From: Blakeslea trispora
Taxonomy: Eukaryota; Mucoromycota; Mucoromycetes; Mucorales; Choanephoraceae
Assembly: GCA_025331445.1 (NCBI GenBank)
Contig: JAIWNE010000003.1
Span: 186,001-250,000, forward strand
Reading direction: 5' to 3'
Length of the DNA stretch: 64,000 bases
The position numbers and the translations under genes are program-made. Below are positions 49,071-62,202 of the stretch, one piece after another. The notes beneath the pieces were generated by a model. It was not told where the DNA came from. It did no database searches and saw only the letters and a program-made list of their open reading frames with translations. Position 1 is the stretch's first letter. The number at the start of each line of letters is the position of its first letter.

Positions 49071-51980
49071 ATGCCACCAGTGAGACAGTTGGACGAAGCC
49101 TTTCTTGGTCATTTGCTTGGAGATGACACTGATATTATGGACGTTGCTCTCAAGTCAAATATTGAGTCAAACTCATTAAAAAGTGTACTTATCAAGCTGA
49201 CTTCTACTTCCACAGCACTTCAACAAGAACTGTTTGAAAAAGTACACGCTAACTTTGAGCTTTTCTCTTCTACCTATAATACGGAGCAACAACTACACGA
49301 AAGAGTGACGAGCCTTCTGAAACAATATGCAGACACTGAGACTGAAGTAACAAACATACAACAAGACACTCATTCCGTGATCGATCAGTATCAACACGCT
49401 TTGCACAATACAGAAAAAAATCAAGCCAAAATAGAGACACTGCAGACAATGCATGATATTCTAAAGATGATGGACACAATTGATCTGTCTATAAGTCACT
49501 ATCAGTACAAGGATGCAGTCAACCATCTGGACAGACTTCGAGATAGGCTAGATCACTGGGAACAGGCAGACAGTCGAGTCAGTCAGTTATTTAATCAACG
49601 TCGCTCGCAACAACATGAAAGGCTTGTCTATAGCCTTCAGGACAGTCTTCATACAGCCATTCATTTTAAAGACCAGACGATGCGAGTACTCCATCGTTTT
49701 TACCCTACAGCAGACAATGTAGTTTATCTCAGTGACGTTTTCGAGAGTCTAGATCAGTTGGGGTTGTTAGCTGAAGAACTTATGGGTATTCAGCGACTGG
49801 TGTTTAAACATATCATTCACTCTTATTTCAATAAGACAGGCGGTAGTATAAAAACAATGTTGATCGAAGAAAAGCAAGTGGGCACAGGTGGTCTGATCCA
49901 GGTTATCTTGGACAACGAAGAGACCCCAGACCAATCTATTGACCCATTATTGATGTTACAACAGATCGATTTGGTGCTCGCCTTTCTTCATCAACACATG
50001 TTTACAGACAGCTCACTTCAGAACCATCAAACGCTATTCGGTAATCTTTTGCTACCAGAATTAATACAGGCAATGATCAACAAGAGTTTGGCACCTGCTA
50101 TCCCTTCTTCAAAGAACAAGTTGTCTGATTTTGGGCATGTAGTACAAACAGTGAAGAAATTTGAATCTCAATTGCACGACATTTATGGGTTCCAACCAGA
50201 TGCAACTTGCTTATTAGGCAATTATGTGGATAACCTTGATGTACATTATGCCAAGAAGAGAAGAGAGAAAGTACTTCAAGAAGGCAGAAAAGTGATGGTT
50301 CGAAGGTTGTACGATGTAGATACTATAGAAGATGACGGACGTTACCAGATTTCACAAACTCCTCAAATTCTAGCTGTGTTGGTTTCAGATATTATAGAAG
50401 AAGCAGCTGATCTTTTGACCTCACACCCTATCTCCGCGGACTCCTTGGCTGAAGGAATACAAGACCTGTTGGATATGTATCGTGCAATCATGCCTAGCTA
50501 TCATCGACCCCAATATGTCTCTTCTGCTGCCAACTCACTTGTATTTAGAAATGATTGTCTTTGGCTGGCAAAGCAGCTGACCACCAACATGGTGACAAAA
50601 CCCCACATTGGACGTTTTGACCAATTAGCGGAGCATTTGAACAATGCCTCAGAACGTCTAAAAGAATTGGGCAACGCATGGCATGAGTTAGCCATGACAC
50701 AACGTGTACAAATGATACAGACGGCAATGGACCACTTGGATGGTTTTTCGGGAATAACTGACCAGAAATTTCAGCAAGACTGTGATAGTGTTGTTGCACA
50801 AACAATTGAATTAGTTAATTCGTATGCTGCAGAGATTCGTCCTGTAATAGACGAAACCTTGTTTCTCGATATGCTGGCACGTATTGTAGAAAGCGTCGTT
50901 CATCGTTTCATCCAAGATATTGAACAATTAATTGATATTGGTGCCGAGGAATCACACATACTAGCACGCACACTCAGCAGTGTAGCTCAACTTGTTGGTG
51001 TGTTTGATTTGCCAGGAAGAGATGCTACCGAGAGCTTTGTGGAGGAACTGGTACCCAGTTGGCAGAAATTTTGGTTGGTCAAGGACATTTTGGAAATGAA
51101 CATGCGTGAAATCATGGAACGTTATCGACGTGGTGATCTACACATGTTTGAAAAGTCGGAATTAGTTGGACTCCTTTGTGCTCTCTTTGCAGATACTGAG
51201 TTGAGAGAGTCTAATATTCAAGAAATTAACTCAGGTCATTTTCTAGAAGAAAAGCTTATACCGCGGAGCACTACAGCCACACCAACCGTCACTTCCACAC
51301 CATCACCAAATACAGAAACTGCCTCTTCTAGGCTGGACTATACCATTGATGATATGGAACAAGAAGATGGTTGGGGAGATGACTTGCAGTATGGCTATGA
51401 AGATTTGCCTGAAGTAGAATCTACTACAGAACAAGCAAAAACAGAATCACCCTCTTCTCGATTGGATTACACTATCGATAGCATGGAACAAGAGGATGGC
51501 TGGGGAGACAATGATGAAGATCTTCAGTACGACCATCAAGATACTCAGGACCCTGTTTTTGATACAAACCTTGCACCTGTAAATATGGCAGAGCAGCCTA
51601 AAACAGAATTTTCACTTTCTAGACTGGGTTATAATATGGACGATTTGGAGCAAGAAGATGGTTGGGGCGATGATGATGATTTGCCATTTGATAGCGATGA
51701 TATCATTGAATCCAATGCAAAGGCCAATTCTCCTCTCTCAAAAGTTACAGAAGCTTCATCAACTAATGAAAAATTGCCAGCCATTAAAGAAACTGCAATT
51801 ACAGAAAAACCAACAACATCCAAAGAGCCAGTTATTGCTGAAAAGTCAACAACCTCAAATTCGATAGAGTCAGAGACTACATCTTCTAGGCTAGATTACA
51901 CTCTTGACAATATCGAACATGAAGATGGTTGGGCAGATGATGATGACGATTTATTTGGTGGAGTAGAGAAATCAACATAG
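49071..51980 (+). CDS. ZW10/Dsl1-type vesicle-tethering protein with C-terminal acidic Trp repeats
   Basis: A subunit of the Dsl1/NRZ tether that receives COPI vesicles at the ER; in animals ZW10 also serves the kinetochore. It is an intronless frame of 969 residues. The N-terminal 200 residues are coiled coil. The middle and C-terminal helical domains match ZW10 in outline (AIMPSYHRPQYVSSAANSLV; FVEELVPSWQKFWLVKDILE; FEKSELVGLLCALFADTELR). After about residue 735 a disordered tail holds four copies of an SRLDYTIDNMEQEDGWGDD-like unit with Trp at residues 768, 811, 865 and 954, each followed by Asp/Glu. In yeast Dsl1, and in several COPI partners, Trp residues in acidic disordered segments bind coatomer delta- or alpha-COP. 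The human protein lacks such a tail as far as I recall. Confidence 0.85.
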   Translation: MPPVRQLDEAFLGHLLGDDTDIMDVALKSNIESNSLKSVLIKLTSTSTALQQELFEKVHANFELFSSTYNTEQQLHERVTSLLKQYADTETEVTNIQQDTHSVIDQYQHALHNTEKNQAKIETLQTMHDILKMMDTIDLSISHYQYKDAVNHLDRLRDRLDHWEQADSRVSQLFNQRRSQQHERLVYSLQDSLHTAIHFKDQTMRVLHRFYPTADNVVYLSDVFESLDQLGLLAEELMGIQRLVFKHIIHSYFNKTGGSIKTMLIEEKQVGTGGLIQVILDNEETPDQSIDPLLMLQQIDLVLAFLHQHMFTDSSLQNHQTLFGNLLLPELIQAMINKSLAPAIPSSKNKLSDFGHVVQTVKKFESQLHDIYGFQPDATCLLGNYVDNLDVHYAKKRREKVLQEGRKVMVRRLYDVDTIEDDGRYQISQTPQILAVLVSDIIEEAADLLTSHPISADSLAEGIQDLLDMYRAIMPSYHRPQYVSSAANSLVFRNDCLWLAKQLTTNMVTKPHIGRFDQLAEHLNNASERLKELGNAWHELAMTQRVQMIQTAMDHLDGFSGITDQKFQQDCDSVVAQTIELVNSYAAEIRPVIDETLFLDMLARIVESVVHRFIQDIEQLIDIGAEESHILARTLSSVAQLVGVFDLPGRDATESFVEELVPSWQKFWLVKDILEMNMREIMERYRRGDLHMFEKSELVGLLCALFADTELRESNIQEINSGHFLEEKLIPRSTTATPTVTSTPSPNTETASSRLDYTIDDMEQEDGWGDDLQYGYEDLPEVESTTEQAKTESPSSRLDYTIDSMEQEDGWGDNDEDLQYDHQDTQDPVFDTNLAPVNMAEQPKTEFSLSRLGYNMDDLEQEDGWGDDDDLPFDSDDIIESNAKANSPLSKVTEASSTNEKLPAIKETAITEKPTTSKEPVIAEKSTTSNSIESETTSSRLDYTLDNIEHEDGWADDDDDLFGGVEKST

Positions 51981-53149
51981 TTGTCTTGGTTTATAATATA
52001 AAAGGTTGCTTTCTTCTTTTGTTTTCTCCCTTATCTTGTGTATGACTTGAACAGAATAACACGTTGCATTTCTGTGTAGTCGCTCATATAAAAAAAAAGG
52101 GTATGATTGTCTGTGCTTAAAACTCTAAATTAAGTGAACAATATTTTAGAATGTACAGATTCAACATGGAGATCAGTGCACAGCCTTAGCTTAATCTCGA
52201 TTTAACATTGCTTTCATGTCATGATAATCTATATCAAATAAGCTATTTTCTTTTCCAGTCACAGGACAGAATTAGCGATGGATAAACCAGCCTAACTGTT
52301 CTCGCTAATATGGATAGCCTAGGCCTCGTGAATAAGGGATGTGAGCTTGAGAAATAGGCAATCTTCTTTTTTTTGTGATTTCATATATGCGTTGCACTTA
52401 CCAAAACTATGTGGAAGTCACTTGAAAAGGAATTAAAATTACGTTGAGCAAGGCCATCCATTTGTTTAGGGGTCATATCTTACCTGATCAGGGTCAAGGT
52501 GGTACTAAATCATTGAGCAACACCTTGGAACCATTTCCTTATTGGGAAGGTAGCTTGGATGACTTAAATAATAGTTGGGGAGTTACGGACAATCATTTGT
52601 TAGGACCATTACCCTAAATAAACGACTAACAAAGGAAAAAGATTTCTCCGATTTTTTTTTGTACTCACTACAGCAGCCCCTTCAACCCTATCTACACAAT
52701 TCAGGTACGGCTAGTGTCACCAAACCAGCTTCCCTTGGTAACTTGAGAACAAGGCAGACAACCAAAAAGAGATGAAGAATATCAAAGATGGAGATGTCAG
52801 AGTAAATTGAGCTCTTTTAAAAAAAAATTATCGAGGTTTGACATTTATAGTTAATTATACATGACATAAAAAAAAAAGTTAACATAGTCATAAAAATTTA
52901 TTGCTACTATCAGTTCCAATTATTCATACAAAAAAAAAAGAGAAATAAACATAAAGTAAAGAATGTAAGCTTACAGGATATTTGAATATACATTGTGTTT
53001 TTCCAATAAAGGAGACTTGTTGTATCTATATATACATAACGTGGTTTGTGCAATCGTCTAATGGAAAAAGAAGAAAAGGAATAAACATAGGTAGATAACA
53101 GGTATATAATCAAGGGAAAAAAAAAGAAAAGAAAGGCATGTTTGTGTCT
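51981..53149. other. Intergenic interval
   Basis: The 1.2-kb spacer between two convergent genes. An open stretch of about 60 codons without ATG (about 52430-52617, plus) and an overlapping 66-codon frame at 52575-52775 have protein-like composition but no domain. They may be relics or chance. A-runs are common near 52820-52940. Confidence 0.45.
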
Positions 53150-54024
53150 CTAGCGTATATGAATCTTCTCATGGCGCTTCATATCGTATTTTCTTGCGAA
53201 TGGACGACTACAAACACTGCACGAAAAGGACTTTGGTCGATTGGGATCGTGTGTAAGCATATGTTCAATGAGATTGTGTCTTCGCTTTGACCTAAAAAAG
53301 CACAAGTGTTAATTACCAAGAAAAAAACTTTTTAGTAAAGTTTCCCTTATTACCTGTGGTTACAAATTCGACAAATATGTCTTTTTTCGGTTACATCAAC
53401 ATTATTTATCTTTGAACCCTTTGGTCTGGAGTACATCGAGGGAGTCGATGAACTCGAAGAAGGGTAAACAGGAGCGAACAACGATTCCATCGCTTGTTGA
53501 CCAGCAAACATGTTCGCTTCGGGATTATATGAAGACAATTCGGGCATCTGAGGAGAAGGTGTTGAGTAATAATGCTGCATTACGCCCAAGTCATTGTTGA
53601 TATGAGGAGGTGTTACAGACAATAGAGATGGGGAAGGCTGTGAGACACTACTGGGGCTATTGTATTGCATATCTGAAGATGTGATGATGGAAGTGCTATC
53701 GTCAGGCATTGTATTGTTGCGCGTATCTTCGTTGAAATGCCCATAGAGTTGACCGCTAGAGCCTTGAGGCATATAGTACATAAACTTGTGCGAATCAGCC
53801 TGATTGATAACTCCATATTGGTTAGCTTGATTGATGGAACAGCAACTTTGATTACATTGAGAATTGGGGGCAGTGAAAGAAGGGGCAGCATAAGAATAGA
53901 CAGGCTGTGCTTGATGAGAGAGTGGTGGGGAAGCAAGAGAATAGAAGAGTTGACTGTTGTTATGGTAACTGTAGTTTGGATTAGCACTACTTGAGTTATC
54001 ATAATAGACATTCATTGAAGACAT
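53150..54024 (-). CDS. C2H2 zinc-finger transcription factor, two fingers at the C terminus
   Basis: A likely DNA-binding regulator, target unknown. Exons are 53354-54024 and 53150-53291, about 270 residues. The N-terminal 200 residues are low in charge and rich in Ser, Asn, Gln, Tyr and Pro (a probable activation or disordered region). Two adjacent C2H2 fingers end the protein: CRICNHRSKRRHNLIEHMLT, split by the intron inside the finger, and CSVCSRPFARKYDMKRHEKI. The linker between them (HDPNRPKSFS) is longer than the canonical TGEKP. The layout resembles the stress-type fungal two-finger factors, but the basic-finger residues do not let me name an orthologue. Confidence 0.85.
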
Positions 54025-57000
54025 TTGTCAATTGAACAAAGAAAAAGGTAAATGGTCTATTTTTATATATATATAATAAAGCAGAAAAGAAAAAAGACAA
54101 AAGTAAAGCAAAAAAAAAAAAGTTCTAAAGAAGTGAAATTTTGAAACAGCAACCGGTAGACCCTTTTATATTGTTTTTTTTAACATGATCTACTTTTGTC
54201 TATATTTAAACTTTCAATTGTTGTAAAACCCTAAACTCTGGATGTACAATCTAGAAAAAAAAACAGAAGGAGTTTGTAAATTATCAGAATTACAATTCCG
54301 CGATATGTATGGAGCGATCAAACAATCTGCGACATGCCACCAGGAGGCTGTGGTGGTTTCCTGAAAAAAATGACACTTTCCTTAATGTATGACTAATTAC
54401 TTAAGCCTAACAGGATGACGAACAAATGTGTAACGCAACCTTTTTCTTTTTTTTTGTTCTTGTGTAGTTTAGCGAGCACAGCCATTAACACTTCTTTATA
54501 TTTAGACGCCTTTGGTCCTAAAAATAACTTAGAGTTTGTCTAAAAAAACAAATGTATCTCTCACTATTACCGCCTCTGCTATTTTTCTGTTGCTATACAG
54601 AAAGTTAAGTCAAAGATACAACTCATTGCTATTGCCCTTTGATTTAGAAAGCAAAGTTTGATCTATAAGCTAGCAATCATTCAAAATAAAACAGAGTCCT
54701 CAAAGCAATGATATCGCCAAAGGCTGTTAGTATTAGAACTATTGAAGCAAGCTGAATCAGGTTTATACTGAATCCCGGACCATAAGTGCTGTTCTTCTTC
54801 CGCCCCTAGGTTCTTGAGATGATACACAAAGCACAAGAGAAACTGTACGTTAATCTGCATAAAATACTTAAAGTTTAAATCGCATTCTATTATTAGGACA
54901 AAGCATTTTGATCACCTCGCAAATAGGGTATACATCTGCGTACAGCCACGTCATCTGATAGCTTGCCAACAGACTGACATACAACAATTAAGCCAAAACG
55001 TAAACAGGATGCTTTCGTCGGACATGCAAATCAACTTTCATACAACATTTGTTTTCGGCACTTATTCAGCCAACCAAGAGAAAAAGGCTGTAAAGAAAGT
55101 CTTGGTATGTTTGGCATACGTATTTGTCATCCAGTTGAGACGATTCGCTATTTCAAAGTTTACTGAGCATTCAGAAGCTGAGCCAAGGTTGTAAAGTAAA
55201 TGAACTTGTTACATCTTTTGTAGACTTTTTTTTATCCACATTCCTTTCTTTTTCTTTTATATTCTCAAATGGGCCTCAACTGAAGAACATCTCAGAAGTC
55301 CGTTTCGTCTGGTTTTGCGCTTGTTTTTGTATGAACTAGAGAAGTTACGAGACCCACAAGTAACTCGGCTCAAATAAGATCTTATACAAGAAAAGAATGG
55401 CACGCTTAGAAAAGAAGCTTTAACGATGAAGAGTCTGGCTATATCAGTAACAGGAGTTAAAAGCAGTTCAATAAGAATTATAACGCTAGTAATAGAAACT
55501 TATTGTTTCTCAAAAAAACGATAAGCACTTTAGAAAGATTCATAGAAAAGCATCACACGGGCAAAGATAACTCTTCAGACTTGATTAAAATAAACAGCAA
55601 CAATCCGCTTTTCAAACAGAAGCACGAGAGAACATACGTTTAACCAAGTCGTAGGCATGAAAATCCCTTCGTACCCAAAAGAACTAATCTTTTCATTTCT
55701 TTGGAGCAAGAAAAAGTCCTTTTGAACAAGTGTCTTCCTTCTCCCGCCCTCCCGTCTTCGCTCCCTCCCTCCGCTAACGATTTTATATCATTTCTTTAGA
55801 GCACGATTCAAACCAGAGATAATAGTTGTAACTCCCGAAGTAGATGACATAATAACATATGGACCTGGCAGTATTAGATGAATAGAAACTGTAAATATTT
55901 GCGTCGTCATTCATCAAATTAACTCTACTATTGTGTATCAATCAAAGCCGTTTTGGCAAAATGAAACGGGAACCATAAAAATAGCGATAGACCATCCATT
56001 CTTTTCGGCACCTGTTACTTGAAACACTTTTGGCTAGCGTTCCCTCCATTTCATTAGTTGAGCATCTACCATCCTTGAAAGTTAGTTGCTAGCCGAGGAA
56101 GTCTAATGATTAAAAGTAGAATAACTATGTCGATTGCTTGCACTGCGCAATTTCCAACTTTAGACCTCAAACACGATAAACAAGTTGCAAAACTAAAAAG
56201 TAATAAAATAGTTCTTTCTCTAGATTATGTATGACTATTTGTCTTTTTGGAACAAAAACAGAGCTATCCTGGGCATCATATTTCAGCACAACTGTTACTT
56301 TGCTTGCTCTATCTGATTCCTAAAGTTGCTGCGAACAGATGTGATCTGGAGATCAGATGAAATATCGAGTCCCACGGTAAATGGGCTGATGATGGTGAGC
56401 TGACGCAAAGAGTCAGATCTCCAATCAAAAGAAAACAATAAATTTCAAATTGCCCAAAACAAATTCATCTACAACATGATATGTCTGTGTTTTTTTCTGC
56501 TAGGAAGAAAACGGAAGGTAGCATCAACATGATCATAGCAGTGTCACCAAATAAGGGTAAGGGAGGAAGTCAAAGCAAGGAAGGGAGGCAAGGGAGAGAA
56601 CAACTGCACTCAAGAAGTCATCAAAAAACATCTTTCATTCTATCATTTTTCGAAATAGCATGATTTCCTGTAATCCGATAGACATTGTTAATCTTTCTGT
56701 TGACACTTGTAGTTTTAAGTGATATACATCACTACCGCTAAAGGTAGACTTATGCGATTGATGAAAGTATACATGTATTTGTTGAAAGTAGATGAACGTG
56801 TACTGTGGTTTGCGTTACACTGAACACAATTAACGAAAGGAGTTTGCAAAACTGAGTAATGGCCATGACTGATCGAAAATGAGTCTGCCAAGATCAGCGT
56901 ATATTTGATGAGTACATCATTCAAGCCTGCTATAAAAAGGGATTATATCTAAGGCAGCAATACAAATGATAGAAATCACTTTGTTCGAAGCGACAGCATG

Positions 57001-60000
57001 TTACTGAGATGCTTGTTGACATACTAATTGCTTCAAACATAAATCAATTGCCTTTGAGCACTTTGTCAAAAGATGCTTAGAATAAGGAGAAACTGAATTG
57101 GTGCGCTTGAACGTAACTCAAGAATGAACTATGATTTCTTTCTTTCTTTGTATGCCAAGTAGTTTATGATGATAGATTGGCTCTGTTTTTTTTAGTCAAG
57201 AGAAATTGGTGATGGCTTTCAGAAGAAATAACCGAGTTCAGAGCAATTGGTATAGCGCCATCTAACTTTTTTATGGTATGCTTGAGGTTAACTGCCTTTC
57301 AGTTGTCTATGGTTAGCATCACTTATTATATTCGATTGTGAAACCAATTGTCTAATAACATTAAAATTCAAAAGCTCTGTAACCAAAGAGCGGGGAAACT
57401 TTAGTAAAAAAAAAATCATAGAACGGCTAGAGCGATTTAGGAAAAGAGGGACAAATTGGCTTGGTTGGAGTACAACATTGTAGGTTTTTCTTGTACAACA
57501 AACGAAACGAATCTATAATGTTCACCACAAGCTGAATGGCTATAGCTAATAAGAACAATGATTTATCTTTTGACAGGTAGACAAAGCAGAGTTGCTACTG
57601 ATTTATAAAGTACCTTGTATGAAAAAGTGTGTTCTTTCTGCAAAGTCATAGAAGAGATTTTAAAATGACATGGATGATTATAGTAGTGTGCTTTGTCAAA
57701 TCAAAAACTATTCTTAAGTTGATTATACCCTTCTAGCTCATAGTTTTTCATATTACTTCACTGAGCAAAGCATGGCTTGGAATCGTTGCACGTGAAAAGG
57801 TCTTGCCAAATGTTTTTTTTTACTTTAGGTTATCAACTTTTTTTTTATATCAGAAAATCTAGTATATGCGTGTTAATTAAGTAACAACAGTAAAAAAAAA
57901 AGGCGCCTGTATACTCAAGATAAGTGAAAAATGAATCCAGCCATTCTTTTTTGATAGAGTACGAGGCTTATGCGAAAGCAACATACTAATCAATCGTTCT
58001 GTCATTGAATTACTCATATTTGGTAGAAAAAAGCAAAAAAAGAAAGCGAAAGCCGGAGAAAACGAGATAATTTAAACTTAGCTGGAGATGCATGCTGTTT
58101 TGTTTCTTTAAAGAAATATTTATCTGAAGCTTTTGCAGCATTGTAACAGCTCTCTGGTTCTCAACATCATACCATATTGTTACTGCATACATTTATTTGG
58201 GTCATACAAGAGCTGTCTTTTTTTTTTCTTTAGCTATGTTTAGGTGGGACAACCATATCCTATATGTGGCTCTAATTTTCAATGTATGACCTAAAAGTAT
58301 ATTGAACAGGTGTTTTAGTAACAGCTCAGAACCAGGTATAAAGCTGTTGAAACGTTTAATAGTTGTCTAAATAGATTGCCTTTTTTTTAAGAAAGAGTAA
58401 CCGAATTCCATTATAAAAAAGACGCAACTACAAGACACTCCTCTTAATAATATATGTAGATGATTGTTATCGAATCTATAATATCAAAGTTCTTGACGTT
58501 TTATTTTGTAAGAACTTTATTTGTACTAACAGAAGGTTGTTATGAAGGCATTTCATTAACATGAATTGTATGCTCACTGGTTGCGGTACAGTTAATGAAA
58601 GAAAAAGACTGAAGCCTGAAAAATAGTTGTAACATCTGATTCCACGTTAATTCATTAACACTACCTCAAGGGGACTAACATAGAACCCTACTTGATCTTT
58701 TGCTTTCAATTTTACTTAAAGTGCCTAGAAATTTGTGTCGTTTTGCTGTCTGTTTCACAACAGTCTCTATGTTGAGTCAAAAAAGTAAAGGCATTTTGTT
58801 TTTTAAATGACATTGCAAGTTCAATTTAACAGAAGTGTCGTCTCTTGAGTTCTATCATTTTTGCTGTTAGCGAGTTGTGTGCAATTAGGACAAGAAAATT
58901 GCCTAAAGATTAGCACGGATATCAACACTGTAATTACCACAACCTTGTCAGACCTGTAATATTCAATCAAGAAGTCGGCTACAAAGCTGTTGTGAGTGCC
59001 TTTCAGTCTACGAATAATTTTCTTACCCTTGAGACCAAACTTTTGAAATATTGCAGACTTCATATCCTTGACAAATACAAGGATGCGGGAACTCCTTCTC
59101 TTAATTTGGAGTCAGTTGAAGTCATCGAAGGAAAAAAAATACCTGATAAATAATACTAGCCATAGAGACATGAAAACTGTATGTTTGAACGCTGTCAAAA
59201 GAGGAGAGCAAAGAGCAAAAGAAAGCCAATGCACAAAGGTTTCTATAGCAAAGTGATAAAGACATAACTTTTCTTAGATGTTAGTTTATGAGCTTATTGA
59301 AGCAAAGACTTTAATGTGAGAGAGCAAAAAGTATGTTCATTCGACAATTTACGATTGCACATCAACAATGATAGATTCTTTGCTCAGATGTTCCAATTGT
59401 TCCCTCGGGTAAGAGAGATATCTGTTAAAAAATCCCTTTTAATTGGATGCCACAAGCATCTAGTCTCTTCAAGGAAGCATGAGATTTCTGCATCTTTGCC
59501 AGCTGTGTATTATGGTTAAATACAGAATAAACCGATTATACTGTTCAACTTATGTCTGAGCTAATGGTGTTCGAGATACTTTAATAATGGCACAATAGTA
59601 CTATTACAATACGCCTTGCTGAACCCTTTTATTCAGTTATTGGTATAGGGTTTCCGAAAGGAGCAAAATCTTTTCTCTTATTCTATTTAGCAACTTGACA
59701 AATCAACGTCAAATCCTTTTTGACAGAGGGGAAAAGAATGCACTTTGTTCAGCAAAAGAAGAATGATACCAGATCGAAATGAACAAGCTAAATACTTATT
59801 TGTCACAAGTGAATATTATATTGATTGAATACCTCCACTTATTAAAGATCTACTTGATATGAACAACAGTAATATTACTGTTGATAATGAGAATTGATTT
59901 GCCAAACAGTCTGCTAGCATAAATGGCGAAATAATTAGAAATATATACCTCTTATTCCAGAAAGAAGGCTTTGCCTTATAAGCATATACATATCCTATAA

Positions 60001-61647
60001 AGCGATATCTCTTTCCCTTGCTTTGAAGCTTTACAAAAAAAAAAGTCTTCCAAAAATGCAATTTTCTGAAACTCAAGATTTTGAAGGAGATGGAAGCATT
60101 AGCTTTTAAAACTTCTTCTGCTCTTGATCAAGTGAGTAAAAAAAACCGCATTATGTTCGCTCGAGAGTAATGTTTGAGATGTAGACTGTGTTGAAAACCA
60201 TTATCAGAAAAACTACAACTATAACCCCTTCGAAAGGAGTTGAAAATAGCTTTTGGGTCAATGCTGCCATTTTCAAGTCCGCATACATTTCCTTTTAAAG
60301 GCTCATTGTATTGCTGTAACGTAGAGCAACCTTTGCTGACAAACAAGAGCCATCTTTTGTTGTATTGTGTAACTAGTCTGCAAATCTTTTTAACAAACCT
60401 ACTCATGAAAGTACCACTGTTAACGGAGTAAAAGCTTCACATAACCCTTCTAAATATTGCTTACATAAGTTACTGGTAGTTAGTCATCATCTGTTTATTT
60501 ACCTAGTTGCTCTTCAGCCGAAATTCATCCACTTTAGATGATTCATTTTTTTTTTACTTAATTGCTACTAAAGACATGCTTCTTTTTCCTTATATCATTC
60601 ATCCCATTCCTTTCAAAAATAACAAGCTGTAGTGCTAATTGATTTTTATTCATTTGAAAAGAAAAGCTCCATAGATAAAGGTATATCTGTTTCTCAAAGT
60701 AACTGTAAAATGCTTGTTAATGCAACATACATTGTTTGTACCCAGAAACGCTAATATAGCATTCGTGATACGGGGTCTTGATTTCTGGTCTGACATATGA
60801 CGATAGTAATATAGGATAGCAAACAAAGTATATATCGAAATCTTTTGTCACCAAAAGTTTATTGAACCGAGTAAATGATTTCTTCTAAAAAGAGCTTTTA
60901 CATCTCTGTGTAAAACAGTCGTGAGTTTTAAATGTTTGTACTTCAAGAATCCTTGCAACCCTCTATTCTCATCAAGCACAAAATGGTATAATTCATCATA
61001 GGTCATGAGCCCATAAGCAAAAGGAAAAAAAAATGGGGCTCAGTGTTATGTTACATTTTGTACATGTATGCGGATGTTAAACAAGGATGTGACAGCAAGC
61101 CAATAAAATCTTAATGAACTTGCTATCCAACTATTATTCTAAAGAAGAGTTGACTTGTCATACTGTCGCTTGAATGTCTTCAACGTTATCATACAAAAGA
61201 ATAACAAGGGAAGCAATCAGATATATAGGGAACTATGTACATTTTTGCAAATTCAGAAATGTGAATCAGTTGTAAATACTTGATAAAATGATACTAGAGC
61301 TACTCTATATCATGATAGGAAACGATTGAGTTTCAATAGCCTTTTTTTTTCTTTTGTATAAACCCTCATTCATATCGATAGACTTGAACAGAAGAACACC
61401 AAAAGAAGAGTCAGGTGAAATACACTCCTATTCATAGTCACATGTTCAAACTGCGTGCTTGCAATGCCAGGAATACTTGTAAGAGGCATCTGGTTGCCAC
61501 TAAGCAACACAAAAGTTCGAAATCAGCTTATACCAATGATTTTGAAGCAATATCTTTGCCAAGTATTGTCATCATAAAAGCATTCACGCCCTGTAAACAA
61601 AATTTAAAGAATAGAACAGTTATAAGTGAAGCAAAGGCAGTAGAAAA
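54025..61647. other. Gene-poor block of about 7.6 kb
   Basis: The longest stretch without a gene that I can support. It contains only short open frames without domains, such as 55009-55194 (plus), 58821-59063 (minus, with CPNC near its end), 59816-60076 (minus) and 60128-60406 (minus). A C/T-rich tract occurs at about 55735-55780 and a G/A-rich tract at 56560-56610. A minus-strand open stretch with protein-like composition (PKASKYKEVLMAVLAKLHKN) lies at about 54395-54520. No terminal repeats, long ORFs or RNA genes were found by eye. Confidence 0.45.
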
Positions 61648-62202
61648 CTACTTTTTCATCATTGACTCAATCTCATGTTGAATAGTCAACCAATCGATGT
61701 GAATATTTGAAGAGAAATTGTATTGAGCACGAATAGCATTTTTATGTACGTCCTAGGGTCTTGTTGAGAAACTGATAGTCAGTCGAGTGGATGAGTGTAT
61801 ATCTTTCTTACGTAATCCTTCGAGCACACTTCTACTAAATGATCTCGATCTGGCATGAAGAGCAATAACAAAAAGAAAAAAAGAAAGGCTATTCTCGAAA
61901 GAAGAAACTTTGACTTTACGAACAACTGAAGCTTACACCAATATTCCTCTGGAAGGCCTTGGAGGGTTTTATCGATCATCTGATTCAAAGCTTCAAGTAA
62001 CCTCAAATAGGGAACTTCCCTGTGATTACACAATTGGTTTTGCAATGATCTTCAATAGGCTTTTAAGTTTATATCAGGCCCCTCTTTAGTACTACAGGTT
62101 CTTTATTCTGTTGTTACTCCAAAGATCTCTTTTTTTTTAAGAGTAGCTCAGAACCATTTACTGTCACACTTGAAAGCAGACCAAAGATAAAGCCCTGCAT
62201 CT
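61648..62202 (-). CDS. Small unrecognised multi-exon gene, possibly degenerate
   Basis: Three consecutive exons join in phase through good GT-AG introns: 61937-62019, 61812-61849 and 61648-61752. They give EVPYLRLLEALNQMIDKTLQ, then GLPEEYWYRDHLVEVCSKDY, then DVHKNAIRAQYNFSSNIHID, ending EIESMMKK at 61648. The 5' end is unresolved. A candidate first exon with ATG at about 62200 (MQGFIFGLLSSVTVNGSELL) is followed by an open stretch that meets an in-frame TGA, and no donor of the right phase was found. So the gene may be broken at its 5' end, or an exon boundary is missed. No domain recognised; the sequence looks helical and soluble. Confidence 0.5.

Noticed and set aside
54305..54360. Short minus-strand exon ending KPPQPPGGMSQIV
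   Set aside because: It resembles the PPGG motif end of small microtubule-linked proteins, but no upstream exon joins in phase.
56345..56435. snoRNA-like segment with TGATGAT and CTGAC boxes and a short inverted repeat
   Set aside because: The terminal pairing is only about 8-9 bp, the boxes are poorly placed, and such words are frequent in this composition.
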